The translations under genes and the position numbers were made by a program. Source: Paenibacillus fonticola DSM 21315 (lineage in GTDB: Bacteria > Bacillota > Bacilli > Paenibacillales > Paenibacillaceae). Taken from it: a stretch of DNA of 64,000 nt. The notes beneath the pieces are model-generated. The model was not told where the DNA came from. It did no database searches and saw only the letters and a program-made list of their open reading frames with translations. Shown here piece after piece: positions 27,097 through 35,818 of this stretch (its first letter is position 1; every line of letters starts with the position of its first letter). The DNA is taken from positions 1 through 64,000 of the forward strand of contig NZ_KB907270.1 of assembly GCF_000381905.1 (NCBI RefSeq), read 5' to 3'.

Positions 27097-27971
27097 GCAT
27101 GGACCTCCCTCCGACGAAGAACGACAAGCGCCAGCAAACTGACCAGCGCCACAATCACAAACATGACGTTGCCCAACGTAGCGGCGTACCCCGCATCTTG
27201 CGTGCCGAAGTAGGTCCGGTACGACAGCGTGGCCAGCGATTGGGAAGCATAGCCTGGTCCGCCTTTCGTCAGTGCGACGATCACGTCGAATAGTCGCAGA
27301 CCTCCGATCAAGTTCAGCACGACATTTATGGTGATTGACGGAGCCAATAGCGGAAACGTAATACTCTTGAACCTGTTCCATGCAGAAGCGCCATCGATAT
27401 CCGCAGCCTCGTAATAATCTTTGGCTATCGATTGAAGCCCAGCTAAGTAAATAATCATGGCGATGCCGAGGTACTGATACGTATTAACGAGCATAATAAT
27501 CCAGACATTCAACTGCGGGTTGCCGAGAAGGTTGATCGGCTCGTTCTGAAAAAGCAGCACGATATCGTTAAGAGCTCCGCCCTGATACTGGAGGAAGAAA
27601 TACCAGATATACCCCATGATGAGCGGACTTACGATGACCGGCAAGTAGACAATCGTTCGTGTCAGTCCTCTTGAACGGATTTGTTGATTCAGAAACAGCG
27701 CATAAGCCAACCCGATCAGATTTTGAAAAAAAGTGCTGCCTACGCCGTAAATGAACGTATTTTTAAGGACGGTCGATATGTTCTTGTCTTCTAACAGCCG
27801 CCTGTAGTTGTCCAAGCCGATCCAATCGCGGGTTTGACTGAACCCGTCCCAATTCGTAAATGAGATTTGCATCCCTTGGATGAAGGGATAATAGATAAGG
27901 GAAAGAAACAACAATAGCGTCGGAAGATACATCAGGTTAAGCCAGAATGGCGAGTTGCGTTTCATTCGCAT
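27093..27971 (-). CDS. Sugar ABC transporter permease (MalF/MsmF type)
   Basis: 292 residues and six TMs: SPFWLNLMYLPTLLLFLSLI at the start, then the EAA-type loop YYEAADIDGASAWNRFKSIT followed by FPLLAPS. It lies between the binding protein and second permease with an ATGA overlap to the latter. It forms the membrane channel for an oligosaccharide, likely raffinose/melibiose by context. Confidence 0.92.
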   Translation of the reverse strand: MRMKRNSPFWLNLMYLPTLLLFLSLIYYPFIQGMQISFTNWDGFSQTRDWIGLDNYRRLLEDKNISTVLKNTFIYGVGSTFFQNLIGLAYALFLNQQIRSRGLTRTIVYLPVIVSPLIMGYIWYFFLQYQGGALNDIVLLFQNEPINLLGNPQLNVWIIMLVNTYQYLGIAMIIYLAGLQSIAKDYYEAADIDGASAWNRFKSITFPLLAPSITINVVLNLIGGLRLFDVIVALTKGGPGYASQSLATLSYRTYFGTQDAGYAATLGNVMFVIVALVSLLALVVLRRREVHA

Positions 27972-28037
27972 GACGTTTTACCACTCCTTGATAGAAACGG
28001 AGGAAGCGCCGAAGGCCCCCTCCATATCAACCTATCT

Positions 28038-29351
28038 TTATTTTTGTTGCGATCTCAGACGCTCTACATTCTTTTTATATACATCGGACGATTCTTCCGG
28101 CGTCATTGTGCCTCCGACGATTTCGGCGGACGTCGACTGCATGACGTCCCACATGCCGCTAGGCAAGTATACGCGGTCAAAATAAGGGAACACCGGCACA
28201 TCCTTGTACTTGTCGTAAAATTCCGTATAAATGCCGAGATCTGGCGTAACATCCTCCATCGCGGTCGGAGTACCGCTAACTTCCGCAAACTGCTTCATAT
28301 ATTCCGGCTTGGAGAAGAATTCGACGACATCCATCGCCACGTCTTTATGCTTACTATCCTTGAACACGCCCATCGTGAAGCGTTCGCCTCCGGAAAACGT
28401 AAGCGTATCTCCTTTGTTGAATGCCGGTACCGGCATGATTCCTACCTTGACATCAGGGTTGATCTTCTGCGCGTCGGGCACGAAGCCGGGGCCGGTGAAT
28501 ATGAAGGCGATTTTCCCTTCAGCAAACAGCTTCGGGCGGTCCGACTCCCGCACGGTCAGCACGTCTTTAGGCATCAAGCCTTTGTCGAACATCTCCTTGA
28601 ATTTGGCAGCGAGCGGTGTCCAGTTGCTCCAATCGAACGTTCCGTCAAGCAGCTCCTGCGCGTGATTTACCTCGGGGCTGATCAGCATGGCGGTTCCGTA
28701 ATAATCGAAGAACTGCGCCATCGAGCCTGCATCCGTAGCGGAGAAGAAGAACGGCGTGACTTCCCCGTTGCTGTCCTTCTTAATTTTTTCCCCCGCGGCG
28801 ATCAGATCGTCCAGTGTTTCCGGCTCTTGAATGCCATACTTGTCCAGCACATCTTTGTTATACGTAATGCCGTCCTTCGCCGCATTCAGCGGCAGAGCAT
28901 ACACTTTGCCCCCATCGTCGGTTACGATCGGCTTCATGGAATCCGTCATCCGGGATACCCAGGATTGTTGGGACATGTCCTCTAAATAATTCCCGTAACG
29001 AATAATTGCCCAACCGTGCGTATCGAAAATATCGGGCAGATCGTTCGCCGCCATTTTGGCTTTCATGATGTTCTCGTAGTCCGGACCCGGATATTGAAAA
29101 TCGAAGGTTACATTCGGATGCTCTTTGGTGTAATCATCGCCGATTTTCTTGTAGAGATCCTGCGTCTCTTTATCGTTCGTCGTGGAGTAGATCGCCAGCT
29201 TCACTTCTTCCCCGCTTGGCGACGGAGCTGCCGTGTTCGCCTTATTTGTATTTTCGGCCGTTTGACCGCTGCCGCCTCCCTTGGAACAAGCCGTTACCAG
29301 CATAATTGCGATAAGCAGAATAACATAAGGAATTCTTTTAAGCGCTTTCAT
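28038..29351 (-). CDS. Extracellular sugar-binding lipoprotein
   Basis: 437 residues. Signal peptide MKALKRIPYVILLIAIMLV ends in the lipobox VTAC (Cys at 22), then a Gly/Ser/Asn-rich linker. The mature part is a family 1 solute-binding protein (AAIYSTTND-like start, MKAKMAANDLPDIFDTHGW, ALPLNAAKDGITYNKDVLD). AGGAGGG lies before the ATG. It is first in the alpha-galactoside operon, just downstream of a well-formed promoter with operator-like sites, and probably delivers alpha-galactosides. Confidence 0.93.
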   Translation of the reverse strand: MKALKRIPYVILLIAIMLVTACSKGGGSGQTAENTNKANTAAPSPSGEEVKLAIYSTTNDKETQDLYKKIGDDYTKEHPNVTFDFQYPGPDYENIMKAKMAANDLPDIFDTHGWAIIRYGNYLEDMSQQSWVSRMTDSMKPIVTDDGGKVYALPLNAAKDGITYNKDVLDKYGIQEPETLDDLIAAGEKIKKDSNGEVTPFFFSATDAGSMAQFFDYYGTAMLISPEVNHAQELLDGTFDWSNWTPLAAKFKEMFDKGLMPKDVLTVRESDRPKLFAEGKIAFIFTGPGFVPDAQKINPDVKVGIMPVPAFNKGDTLTFSGGERFTMGVFKDSKHKDVAMDVVEFFSKPEYMKQFAEVSGTPTAMEDVTPDLGIYTEFYDKYKDVPVFPYFDRVYLPSGMWDVMQSTSAEIVGGTMTPEESSDVYKKNVERLRSQQK

Positions 29352-29503
29352 AGATATGAGCCCTCCTTTTGTACTTGCGATAGATTATCTGTTTCTTGCT
29401 ACCCTGCATTGCGCCAACGAAATGCCCGATAACCTCCCCCTTCGTCGATGGCTTCCGAGCCTACCCCCGGTATCGGGAACTCTCCGAACCCTCTCGCTTC
29501 ATT

Positions 29504-29565
29504 GTTTACTTAACAACTGATAATGTTTACGAGAAAATAATACCATTAAAGCGCTTACAAGGCAA
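29504..29565 (-). promoter_or_regulatory. Promoter and operators of the alpha-galactoside operon
   Basis: Minus strand: TTGCCT (29560-29565), a 17-base spacer, TATTAT (29537-29542). The spacer contains TGTAAGCGCTTTAA (29546-29559), close to the CcpA cre consensus and to LacI-family half sites around a central CG. Downstream of the start point are two GTTTAC boxes, at 29525-29530 and within GTTTACTTAAC at 29504-29514, which match boxes near the lacI gene. Confidence 0.65.
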
Positions 29566-29640
29566 TAGTTTATTTAATTTTGTTTTTTTTAGATGAAAAT
29601 CCCTTTATTTTTTGAAGATTCCATCCGCGATGCGCAATTC

Positions 29641-29651
29641 GTTTACTAAAC
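29641..29651. promoter_or_regulatory. GTTTACTAAAC operator-like palindrome
   Basis: The 11-base palindrome GTTTAcTAAAC lies between the lacI terminator and the operon promoter. The same palindrome with central G occurs upstream of lacI (30804-30814). Confidence 0.5.
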
Positions 29652-29704
29652 TAATTAAAATCATCAAACAGGCGAATAAGCGTGCCTGATTCGTTGCCGC
29701 TCAC

Positions 29705-29730
29705 AAAAAAAGAAGGCCATCTAGGCCTTC
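29705..29730 (-). terminator. Intrinsic terminator after lacI
   Basis: GAAGGCC pairs with GGCCTTC around five bases, followed on the minus strand by TTTTTTT. It is about 17 bases past the lacI stop and separates it from the alpha-galactoside operon promoter. Confidence 0.8.
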
Positions 29731-29746
29731 CTGGATTCGTCCACTT

Positions 29747-30781
29747 CTATACCAGCTTCCTGCTGCTCTCTCGAACTATAAGTTGCGTCGGGATCAAGAC
29801 TCGAATCGGGACGCTCCGTCCATGGATCCGTTCCATGATCAGATTGACCGCCGAGCGGCCCATCTGTTCCGTAAACACCTTTACGGTCGTTAAAGGTACG
29901 CTGACAAACGATGCCATCTCAATGTCATCGAATCCGGCCAAAGCAACCTCGTTCGGTACCGAAATGTTTTCTTCTTGCAGGGCTCTAAGCGCGCCGAGCG
30001 CAATCGGGTCGCTTGCGCAAAAGAACGCCTCCGGCAGATCCCCCTTCTGGATTGCTTGTTTCATCATGCGGTAGCCGCCCGGCGTTGACCATTCTCCCAG
30101 GTGCACGTCCTCGGAACGGAACAAATCAAGCTCCTTCAGAATGCGTTCGAAATGAAGCCTCCGCTGCTCCGGCAGTTCGCGCATCGACCGATTTAATCCG
30201 TATATGTCTATTTTGCCGCCCAAAAAGCCAATTCGCTTGTATCCCAAAGCAAGGAGATGAGACATCACCTCGTCCATGGCCTTCTGAAAATCCAGTTCCA
30301 CGGAGTCGAATCGCGTCGGATCGGGACAATGATCTATGAAGACAACGCGATCAGGCCTAGGATATATTTTCTTCAAAGCTTCCTCCTCGATTTTGCCTAT
30401 AACGATGAGACCGTCAAGCTCCTGCGCCTCGGCCTCCGGCAGTTGCCCGTTCAATCGGTATACGCGATAGACTTCAAGATTGAGATCCGCAATTTGCTTC
30501 TCAATCCCTTGCCGGATCATCAAAAAGAAGGGATCCTCATACTCCTCCTCGGGAGAGCACCAAAGCAGCAGACCGATCCTCGGTTTACCGGAGTTGTTTG
30601 CGGGCGGCGCTTCTTTCTTCTTCCTCCGCCGCGAAAAATCGTATTGAAGCGCCAAGGCCGTCTCGAAAACCAGCCGTCTCGTCTCTTCCGAGACAGCCAT
30701 CGTCGGATCTTCGTTTAAAATCCGGGATACGGTGGCGATCGAGACGCCAGCCTTGCGCGCGATATCTCTAATTGTCGACAA
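29747..30781 (-). CDS. LacI family regulator of the alpha-galactoside operon
   Basis: 344 residues. The HTH reads IRDIARKAGVSIATVSRILN and the hinge is followed by a sugar-binding periplasmic-protein-like domain (RIGLLLWCSPEEE, GYKRIGFLGG, FCASDPIALGALRAL, ALAGFDDIEMASF). This layout resembles MsmR/MelR regulators. The start is TTG at 30781. It is immediately upstream of the binding-protein operon, and the two regions share GTTTANTAAAC palindromes, which suggests self-regulation and control of the operon. Confidence 0.9.
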   Translation of the reverse strand: MSTIRDIARKAGVSIATVSRILNEDPTMAVSEETRRLVFETALALQYDFSRRRKKKEAPPANNSGKPRIGLLLWCSPEEEYEDPFFLMIRQGIEKQIADLNLEVYRVYRLNGQLPEAEAQELDGLIVIGKIEEEALKKIYPRPDRVVFIDHCPDPTRFDSVELDFQKAMDEVMSHLLALGYKRIGFLGGKIDIYGLNRSMRELPEQRRLHFERILKELDLFRSEDVHLGEWSTPGGYRMMKQAIQKGDLPEAFFCASDPIALGALRALQEENISVPNEVALAGFDDIEMASFVSVPLTTVKVFTEQMGRSAVNLIMERIHGRSVPIRVLIPTQLIVRESSRKLV

Positions 30782-30803
30782 TTTGAACCAACCAGCTTCC
30801 TTC

Positions 30804-30814
30804 GTTTAGTAAAC
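30804..30814. promoter_or_regulatory. GTTTAGTAAAC operator-like palindrome at lacI
   Basis: The palindrome lies 23 bases upstream of the lacI start codon, in a position suited to autoregulation. It matches the box at 29641-29651. Confidence 0.5.
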
Positions 30815-31134
30815 AAACACATCATAACATTCAATACAATTCCGATCAACCGTTCGCATTTTTTTCAAACGGAGACAGCTTCGCTTTTTAACCACTCTGG
30901 CGACCGCTTCTCAATCCTCAGTTTGTAAGGATTACTCGTTCTTATTTGGTTGTTAGCGGAATATTCAGACGTGGTACAAAAAAACGACAGGTCACCCCGC
31001 CGTTCATCATTGCCGTTCCATATCTGTTAGCACTCGGTCTATATGTACTTTTTCTACAGCCACCGCATTTTTTCCTTTCGCCTCATATAGAGCTTGGCTG
31101 CACACAGCACCGTATGAAAACATGCTGCAAGGCG
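30815..31134. other. Gene-free stretch between two lacI genes
   Basis: No gene I can support. A plus-strand frame around 30946-31164 contains a hydrophobic segment (TPPFIIAVPYLLALGLYVLF) that resembles the first TM of a binding-protein-dependent permease, but it ends without further similarity and overlaps the lacI 3' end. It may be a permease relic. Confidence 0.35.
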
Positions 31135-32154
31135 TTATGGCAATTGGGGTTCCGGCGCCGTTGAGCGGCGCACCTTCAGCTCCGGCCGAAGTACGACCCG
31201 CTGCCTGATGGCATCTTTATTTCTCAAATGCTCCAGCAGCAAATTGAACGCGAGCTTCCCCATATGCTCCATCGGTTGGGCGACTGTCGTCAGTGGCGGA
31301 TCTGTGACGGCAGCAAGCACCGTGTCGTCGAAGCCCACAATTGACAGCTGTTCCGGTACGTGAAGCCCAATCTCCTTCGCCGCTTGCATAGCTCCGATCG
31401 CAAGCAGGTCGTTGCAGCAAAATATCGCCGTCGGGCGTTCACCACCGCTGCGCGTCAGCAGCTCGGAAGCGCCTCTTTTCCCTTCTTCGACCTTATATTC
31501 GCAGATGACAATGCTGGTGTCGTCAAAAGGAACGTTTGCTTCATCGAGCCCTTGCTTGAACCCCCGAATCCGTTCCCGGCTGCTGCTGACCTTTAGTGTT
31601 TCGGAAAGAATCGCCAGCCGTTTATGTCCTAGCCCGGTTAAATGCTGTGCAGCAAGAAGCCCTCCGACATAATCGTCTGCCACGACCGTATCTACGGCCA
31701 AAGAAGGCGCTTCGCGCGCAATCATCGCCATCGGAATCGATTTCTTATGGAGCCGATTCAATATTTCTGTATTGTCAACACCCGTGCCGATAATGATGCC
31801 ATCGACGCTCTTCTGCTCCAGAAGCGCGACGTAACGCTCTACCCGGTCGTCTTTATTATCCGTACTGCAAATAATAACGCTATAATCGGATTGATGGGCT
31901 TGATCCTCAATAGCTCTCGCAATCTCTGCAAAAAAAGGGTTGGAAATATCCGGAATAAGCACACCTATCGTATACGTTCTTTTGCCCGTAAGTGCAGATG
32001 CGATAACGCTAGGCTGGTAGTTCAACCGTTCCATGATCTTGAAGATTTCCTCGCGCCGTTTCTTGCTGATCTTTCCTTTGCCGTTAATGGCGTTGGAAAC
32101 GGTCGCGATCGAAACCCCGGCCTCTCTGGCCACATCGTATATCGTAGCTTTCAT
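31135..32154 (-). CDS. LacI family regulator at the end of the inositol operon
   Basis: 339 residues. HTH: ATIYDVAREAGVSIATVSNAI; the effector domain has YTIGVLIPDISNPFFAEI, DGIIIGTGVDN, GLGHKRLAIL and SIVGFDDTVLAAV. The ATG at 32154 has GAGGAAG upstream; the longer frame overlaps the intergenic region. It is the last gene after iolB in the same direction, with a gap of about 100 bases. The iolD promoter carries a LacI-type palindrome, so this protein (or the LacI at 40105) is the probable inositol repressor, unlike the DeoR-type IolR of B. subtilis. Confidence 0.9.
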   Translation of the reverse strand: MKATIYDVAREAGVSIATVSNAINGKGKISKKRREEIFKIMERLNYQPSVIASALTGKRTYTIGVLIPDISNPFFAEIARAIEDQAHQSDYSVIICSTDNKDDRVERYVALLEQKSVDGIIIGTGVDNTEILNRLHKKSIPMAMIAREAPSLAVDTVVADDYVGGLLAAQHLTGLGHKRLAILSETLKVSSSRERIRGFKQGLDEANVPFDDTSIVICEYKVEEGKRGASELLTRSGGERPTAIFCCNDLLAIGAMQAAKEIGLHVPEQLSIVGFDDTVLAAVTDPPLTTVAQPMEHMGKLAFNLLLEHLRNKDAIRQRVVLRPELKVRRSTAPEPQLP

Positions 32155-32253
32155 ATTCGCTTCCTCATCACTGGTAGTATACAAGAAGGGGATGAGCGCG
32201 TCATCCCCTTTCATCATTATGCTTATTTGCAGTTCATATTGCAATACGGACAT

Positions 32254-33078
32254 TCATTTGCCGTCCGACACAGGACGGGTCATGATCCAGCTATGTTCCG
32301 GGTCGTTATGAAACTTCCAGGTCCGGTGCGGCCCCGCCATAACATTCAAATAGTAGACATCATATCCGGGGGGCGCCGATACCGGATGGTACCCGCGGGG
32401 AACGAGCACCGCCTCGCCGTCCTTGACGACAAGCGTTTCGTCCAGCGTACGGTCGTCGGTATATACCCGCTGTACAGCGAACCCTTGCTCTGGCTTTACC
32501 CGGAAATAGTACGTCTCCTCCAGGAACGACTCCTCCGGAAGTGCGTCCCGGTCGTGCTTATGCGGCGGATAGCTCGACCAGTGGCCATTCGGAGTAAATA
32601 CTTCTACGACAAGGAGACTGTCCGCCGGCTCCTGCTCGGGCAAAATATTATGAATATAGCGCTCAATATTGCCATAACCGCGCGTTTCGACGCCAACCTG
32701 CTCCGGAGTGATCAGACGAGCCTTATGTCCCCCCCGCCCAGGAGCAGAACAAATCGCCAGCTCGACAGCGGTAACAGCCTGCAGCTCAAATCGGTCGCCG
32801 TTAGGAATATAAACGGAGTACGGCGGGATTTGCTCGAACACGCTCATTCTCCGGCCGATACCGCGCCATTCTTCTCCGCTTGTCGCTACGTGCGCAATGC
32901 CGCTTAGCAGTACGAGACACAGCTCATGGTCCCCTGTCTCCCTCGACAACGTTTGGCCCTCGGAGAGCTTCACCACTTCGAATCCGACATAAGTCCAGCC
33001 CGCAGACTCCGGAGTAATCGACAGAACCGTTCCATCGGCGGCTGCTTTTTGTTCTGGAGTGACAATCAATTTTGACAA
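32254..33078 (-). CDS. iolB: 5-deoxy-glucuronate isomerase
   Basis: Converts 5-deoxy-D-glucuronate to 2-deoxy-5-keto-D-gluconate in inositol breakdown. About 274 residues, double-stranded beta-helix (cupin) type with metal-site segment YPPHKHDRDALPEESFLEE-like (HKHD, then EETYYF), and DGEAVLVPRGYHPV. The frame begins at GTG 33087, but that codon overlaps the GGGAGG ribosome site; TTG 33078 is eight bases from it and is preferred. It follows iolG in the operon. Confidence 0.94.
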   Translation of the reverse strand: MSKLIVTPEQKAAADGTVLSITPESAGWTYVGFEVVKLSEGQTLSRETGDHELCLVLLSGIAHVATSGEEWRGIGRRMSVFEQIPPYSVYIPNGDRFELQAVTAVELAICSAPGRGGHKARLITPEQVGVETRGYGNIERYIHNILPEQEPADSLLVVEVFTPNGHWSSYPPHKHDRDALPEESFLEETYYFRVKPEQGFAVQRVYTDDRTLDETLVVKDGEAVLVPRGYHPVSAPPGYDVYYLNVMAGPHRTWKFHNDPEHSWIMTRPVSDGK

Positions 33079-33113
33079 AGCCAACACCTCCCAATCGCTT
33101 CCTTGATTAAGAC

Positions 33114-34157
33114 TTAAACCATCTCCGCCATTTGATGGCGCAGCTCGGTCAGCTCACTTAGCTTCACCGGACGCTTCAGCACATATGAAAACTTCGCGGC
33201 GAGCGCAATACGCTCCGCCTGCAGCCCGTCGTTGCCGTCAGCCGGAAGCGGGGTATCGTTTATGAGACTGTCGATGAATATTTGCGTCTCTTCCACATAG
33301 GCTTGGGTGTATCGCTCGAGGAAGAAATGCAGCGGCTTCTCGGAGACAACGCCGTCCGCACCGCTCACAACCGCCGAATTCGGATGATCGTTAGCCACGG
33401 TTACACTCCCTTTACATCCGAACACTTCCACTCGCTGATCATAACCGTACACAGCCTTACGGCTGTTGTCGATGACGCCGAGAGCGCCGCTCGCGAAACG
33501 AAGCGTGATAATAGCCGTATCGACGTCTCCGAACTCGGCGAAGACCGGATCGACCAGTACGGCGCCTTGCACGTACACTTCTTCCACTTCGCTCCCGGAC
33601 AGGAAGCGCGCCATGTCGAAATCGTGAATGGCCATATCCATGAAGAGTCCGCCGGATACTTTAATGTATTCCTTCGGCGGCGGGCTCGGGTCGCGCGACG
33701 TGATCTTCACGATGTGCAGATCGCCGATCGTACCAGCTGCGACGTGCTCCCGTACGCGCTTGAAGTTATGGTCAAAGCGCCGGTTGAAGCCGATCTGCAG
33801 CTTTACTCCCGCTTTGCGAACCGCCTCCAGCGCCTCTTCCGTTTGCGCGATATCCATGCTCACGGGCTTCTCGCAAAAGATATGTTTGCCTGCTTGAGCA
33901 GCTTGCTTGATCAGCGGCACGTGAGTATCGGTCGACGAGCAAATAAATACCGCATCGATATCAGGATGGTTGATAATCTCCAAGCTGTTCTTTGTGACCA
34001 GACCGATGCCTCTTACAGCAGCCCAGGCTTCCAGCTCGGGACCTGCGAACAAATCGCTGACGGCGACGACTTCCGCATTCGGGAACCGAATCAAGTTGTC
34101 CGCGTGGATTTTGCCGATCCGCCCCGTTCCGATAATGCCAATTTTAATCTTTATCAT
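33114..34157 (-). CDS. iolG: Inositol 2-dehydrogenase
   Basis: NAD-dependent oxidation of myo-inositol to scyllo-inosose, the first step. 347 residues, Gfo/Idh/MocA family: Rossmann IGIIGTGRIGKIHADNLI, EKPVSMD with the conserved Lys, and DMAIHDFDMARFL. ATG 34157 is preceded by GGGAGG; the frame remains open further upstream only because of an aldolase relic fused in frame. It lies between iolA and iolB. Confidence 0.93.
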   Translation of the reverse strand: MIKIKIGIIGTGRIGKIHADNLIRFPNAEVVAVSDLFAGPELEAWAAVRGIGLVTKNSLEIINHPDIDAVFICSSTDTHVPLIKQAAQAGKHIFCEKPVSMDIAQTEEALEAVRKAGVKLQIGFNRRFDHNFKRVREHVAAGTIGDLHIVKITSRDPSPPPKEYIKVSGGLFMDMAIHDFDMARFLSGSEVEEVYVQGAVLVDPVFAEFGDVDTAIITLRFASGALGVIDNSRKAVYGYDQRVEVFGCKGSVTVANDHPNSAVVSGADGVVSEKPLHFFLERYTQAYVEETQIFIDSLINDTPLPADGNDGLQAERIALAAKFSYVLKRPVKLSELTELRHQMAEMV

Positions 34158-34159
34158 AT

Positions 34160-34306
34160 TGTATCCTCCCGCTTTCCCCGCGCAGCCGAATAGTTGAATT
34201 TTGGCCCGGCCGACCCCTTGATCGCTTCGCGAGCCGGTATCAAATAATTTCTCGGATCGTAAACTTCCCGATTTTTGTAAATAAGCGCGAATCGTTGCAG
34301 TGCATG
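34160..34306 (-). pseudogene. Relic of an iolJ/class II aldolase C-terminus
   Basis: Just upstream of iolG one minus frame reads QRFALIYKNREVYDPRNYL followed by IPAREAIKG, and the next frame continues GRAKIQLFGCAGKAG. Joined by a frameshift, this is the C-terminal end of a class II fructose-bisphosphate-type aldolase, like IolJ (typical VYDPRKFxxPxREAIK ... KIxxFGSxGKA). Only about 45 residues remain. The location between iolA and iolG supports loss of an ancestral iolJ. Confidence 0.65.
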
Positions 34307-34345
34307 TCATACGAATGCCTCCGTCTGCCTGTTAACCCCCCGCTG

Positions 34346-35791
34346 TTACCAGCGTGTAGTCACCATTTTTTTGCGGGTATAGAACTCCACTCCGTCCGTA
34401 CCGTTCGCGTGAAGGTCGCCGTAGAAAGACTTCTTCCATCCGGAGAACGGGAAGAATGCCATCGGGGCCGGAACACCGAGATTGACTCCGAGCATGCCTG
34501 CATCGATCGTTTCCCGGAACAGCCGCATATTAGCCCCGCTTCTCGTAAACAAGCAGGCGCCGTTCGCGAATTCCGAGCGGTTGGCAAGTTCGATCGCTTC
34601 TTCCAGTGTCGCTACCCGCATGATCGATAACACTGGAGCGAAAATCTCGTCCTCCCAAATTTTCATGCCGTATTGTACTTGGTCAAACAGCGTCGGGCCT
34701 ACGAAAAAGCCTTTGCCTTCGGCTGCCGCATCTTTACGGCCATCGCGGAGGAGCAGCGCGCCTTCCTTCTCGCCGATCTCGATGTACTTGAGCGTCCGCT
34801 CCTTATGCGGTCCGCGGATAACAGGTCCGAGAAACACTCCTTGCTCCAGACCGTTGCCGATGGTCAGCTTGTCGGCGGCTTCGACCAGGCTGTTGACCAG
34901 CGTGTCGCCGATTTCCCCTACCGCCACTACGACGGAACAGGCCATGCAGCGCTCTCCGGCGGAGCCGAAGGCGGCGTTGACGATTTCTTTCACCGTGAGA
35001 TCAAGGTCGGCGTCCGGCATAACGATCGAGTGGTTCTTCGCACCGGCGAGCGCCTGCACGCGCTTGCCGTTGGCGGAAGCAGTCTTGTACACATATTCGG
35101 CCACCGGCTGGGAGCCGACGAAGGAAATCGCCGCGATCGACGGATGCTCGAGGACGCCGTTGACGACGTCATGAGCGCCATGAACGATATTGAATACGCC
35201 CGCCGGCAAACCAGCCTCTTGAAACAGCTCGGCAAGCCTATTTGTGAGCAGAGGAGTCCGTTCGGAAGGTTTCAGAACGAACGTATTGCCGCAAGCGATC
35301 GCCAGCGGAAACATCCAGCATGGAACCATCATCGGGAAGTTAAACGGCGTAATGCCGCCTATGACACCGATCGGATACCGGTACATGCCGGACTCCAGAT
35401 TCGTCGCGATGTCCGGCAACTGTTTGCCCATCATCAGATTCGGGGCACCTGCCGCAAATTCGACGCATTCGATACCGCGCTGCACTTCGCCGTACGCTTC
35501 GCTGTAGCTTTTGCCGTTCTCAAGCGTGACGAGCTTGGCGAGCTCCTCCCAGTTTTCCACCAATAACTGCTGGTATTTGAACAGGATGCGGGCGCGGCGC
35601 GGAACCGGTGTGCGGCTCCACGTTTTGAACGCTTCCTTAGCGGTTTGGACCGCCTGGTCCACATCTTCTTTGGTAGAAAGGGGCACGTAAGCGAGAATTT
35701 CTTCCGTTGCGGGGTTATAAACAGGATCCTTCCGGTCGGTCTGAGCTTCCACCCATTGTCCGCCGATCCAGTTTTTTAATAATTGCGTCAT
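34346..35791 (-). CDS. iolA: Methylmalonate-semialdehyde dehydrogenase (CoA-acylating)
   Basis: Last step of the inositol route, converting malonate semialdehyde to acetyl-CoA; the family also acts on methylmalonate semialdehyde. 481 residues: IGGITPFNFPMMVPCWMFP, KPSERTP, catalytic Cys282 in GSAGERCMACS and GVPAPMAFFPFSGWKKSFYG. GAGGAGG lies before the ATG. Fourth gene in the iolD-E-C-A-G-B order. Confidence 0.95.
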   Translation of the reverse strand: MTQLLKNWIGGQWVEAQTDRKDPVYNPATEEILAYVPLSTKEDVDQAVQTAKEAFKTWSRTPVPRRARILFKYQQLLVENWEELAKLVTLENGKSYSEAYGEVQRGIECVEFAAGAPNLMMGKQLPDIATNLESGMYRYPIGVIGGITPFNFPMMVPCWMFPLAIACGNTFVLKPSERTPLLTNRLAELFQEAGLPAGVFNIVHGAHDVVNGVLEHPSIAAISFVGSQPVAEYVYKTASANGKRVQALAGAKNHSIVMPDADLDLTVKEIVNAAFGSAGERCMACSVVVAVGEIGDTLVNSLVEAADKLTIGNGLEQGVFLGPVIRGPHKERTLKYIEIGEKEGALLLRDGRKDAAAEGKGFFVGPTLFDQVQYGMKIWEDEIFAPVLSIMRVATLEEAIELANRSEFANGACLFTRSGANMRLFRETIDAGMLGVNLGVPAPMAFFPFSGWKKSFYGDLHANGTDGVEFYTRKKMVTTRW

Positions 35792-35818
35792 GCAGCAAAA
35801 CCTCCTCGAGTATTCTGG

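Noticed and set aside
30946..31164. Plus-strand frame with a hydrophobic segment resembling a permease TM
   Set aside because: It overlaps the lacI 3' end, has no ribosome site and loses similarity after the first segment.
31642..32907. 421-codon plus-strand frame
   Set aside because: It is the reverse-strand shadow of lacI and iolB and crosses both genes; no family resemblance.
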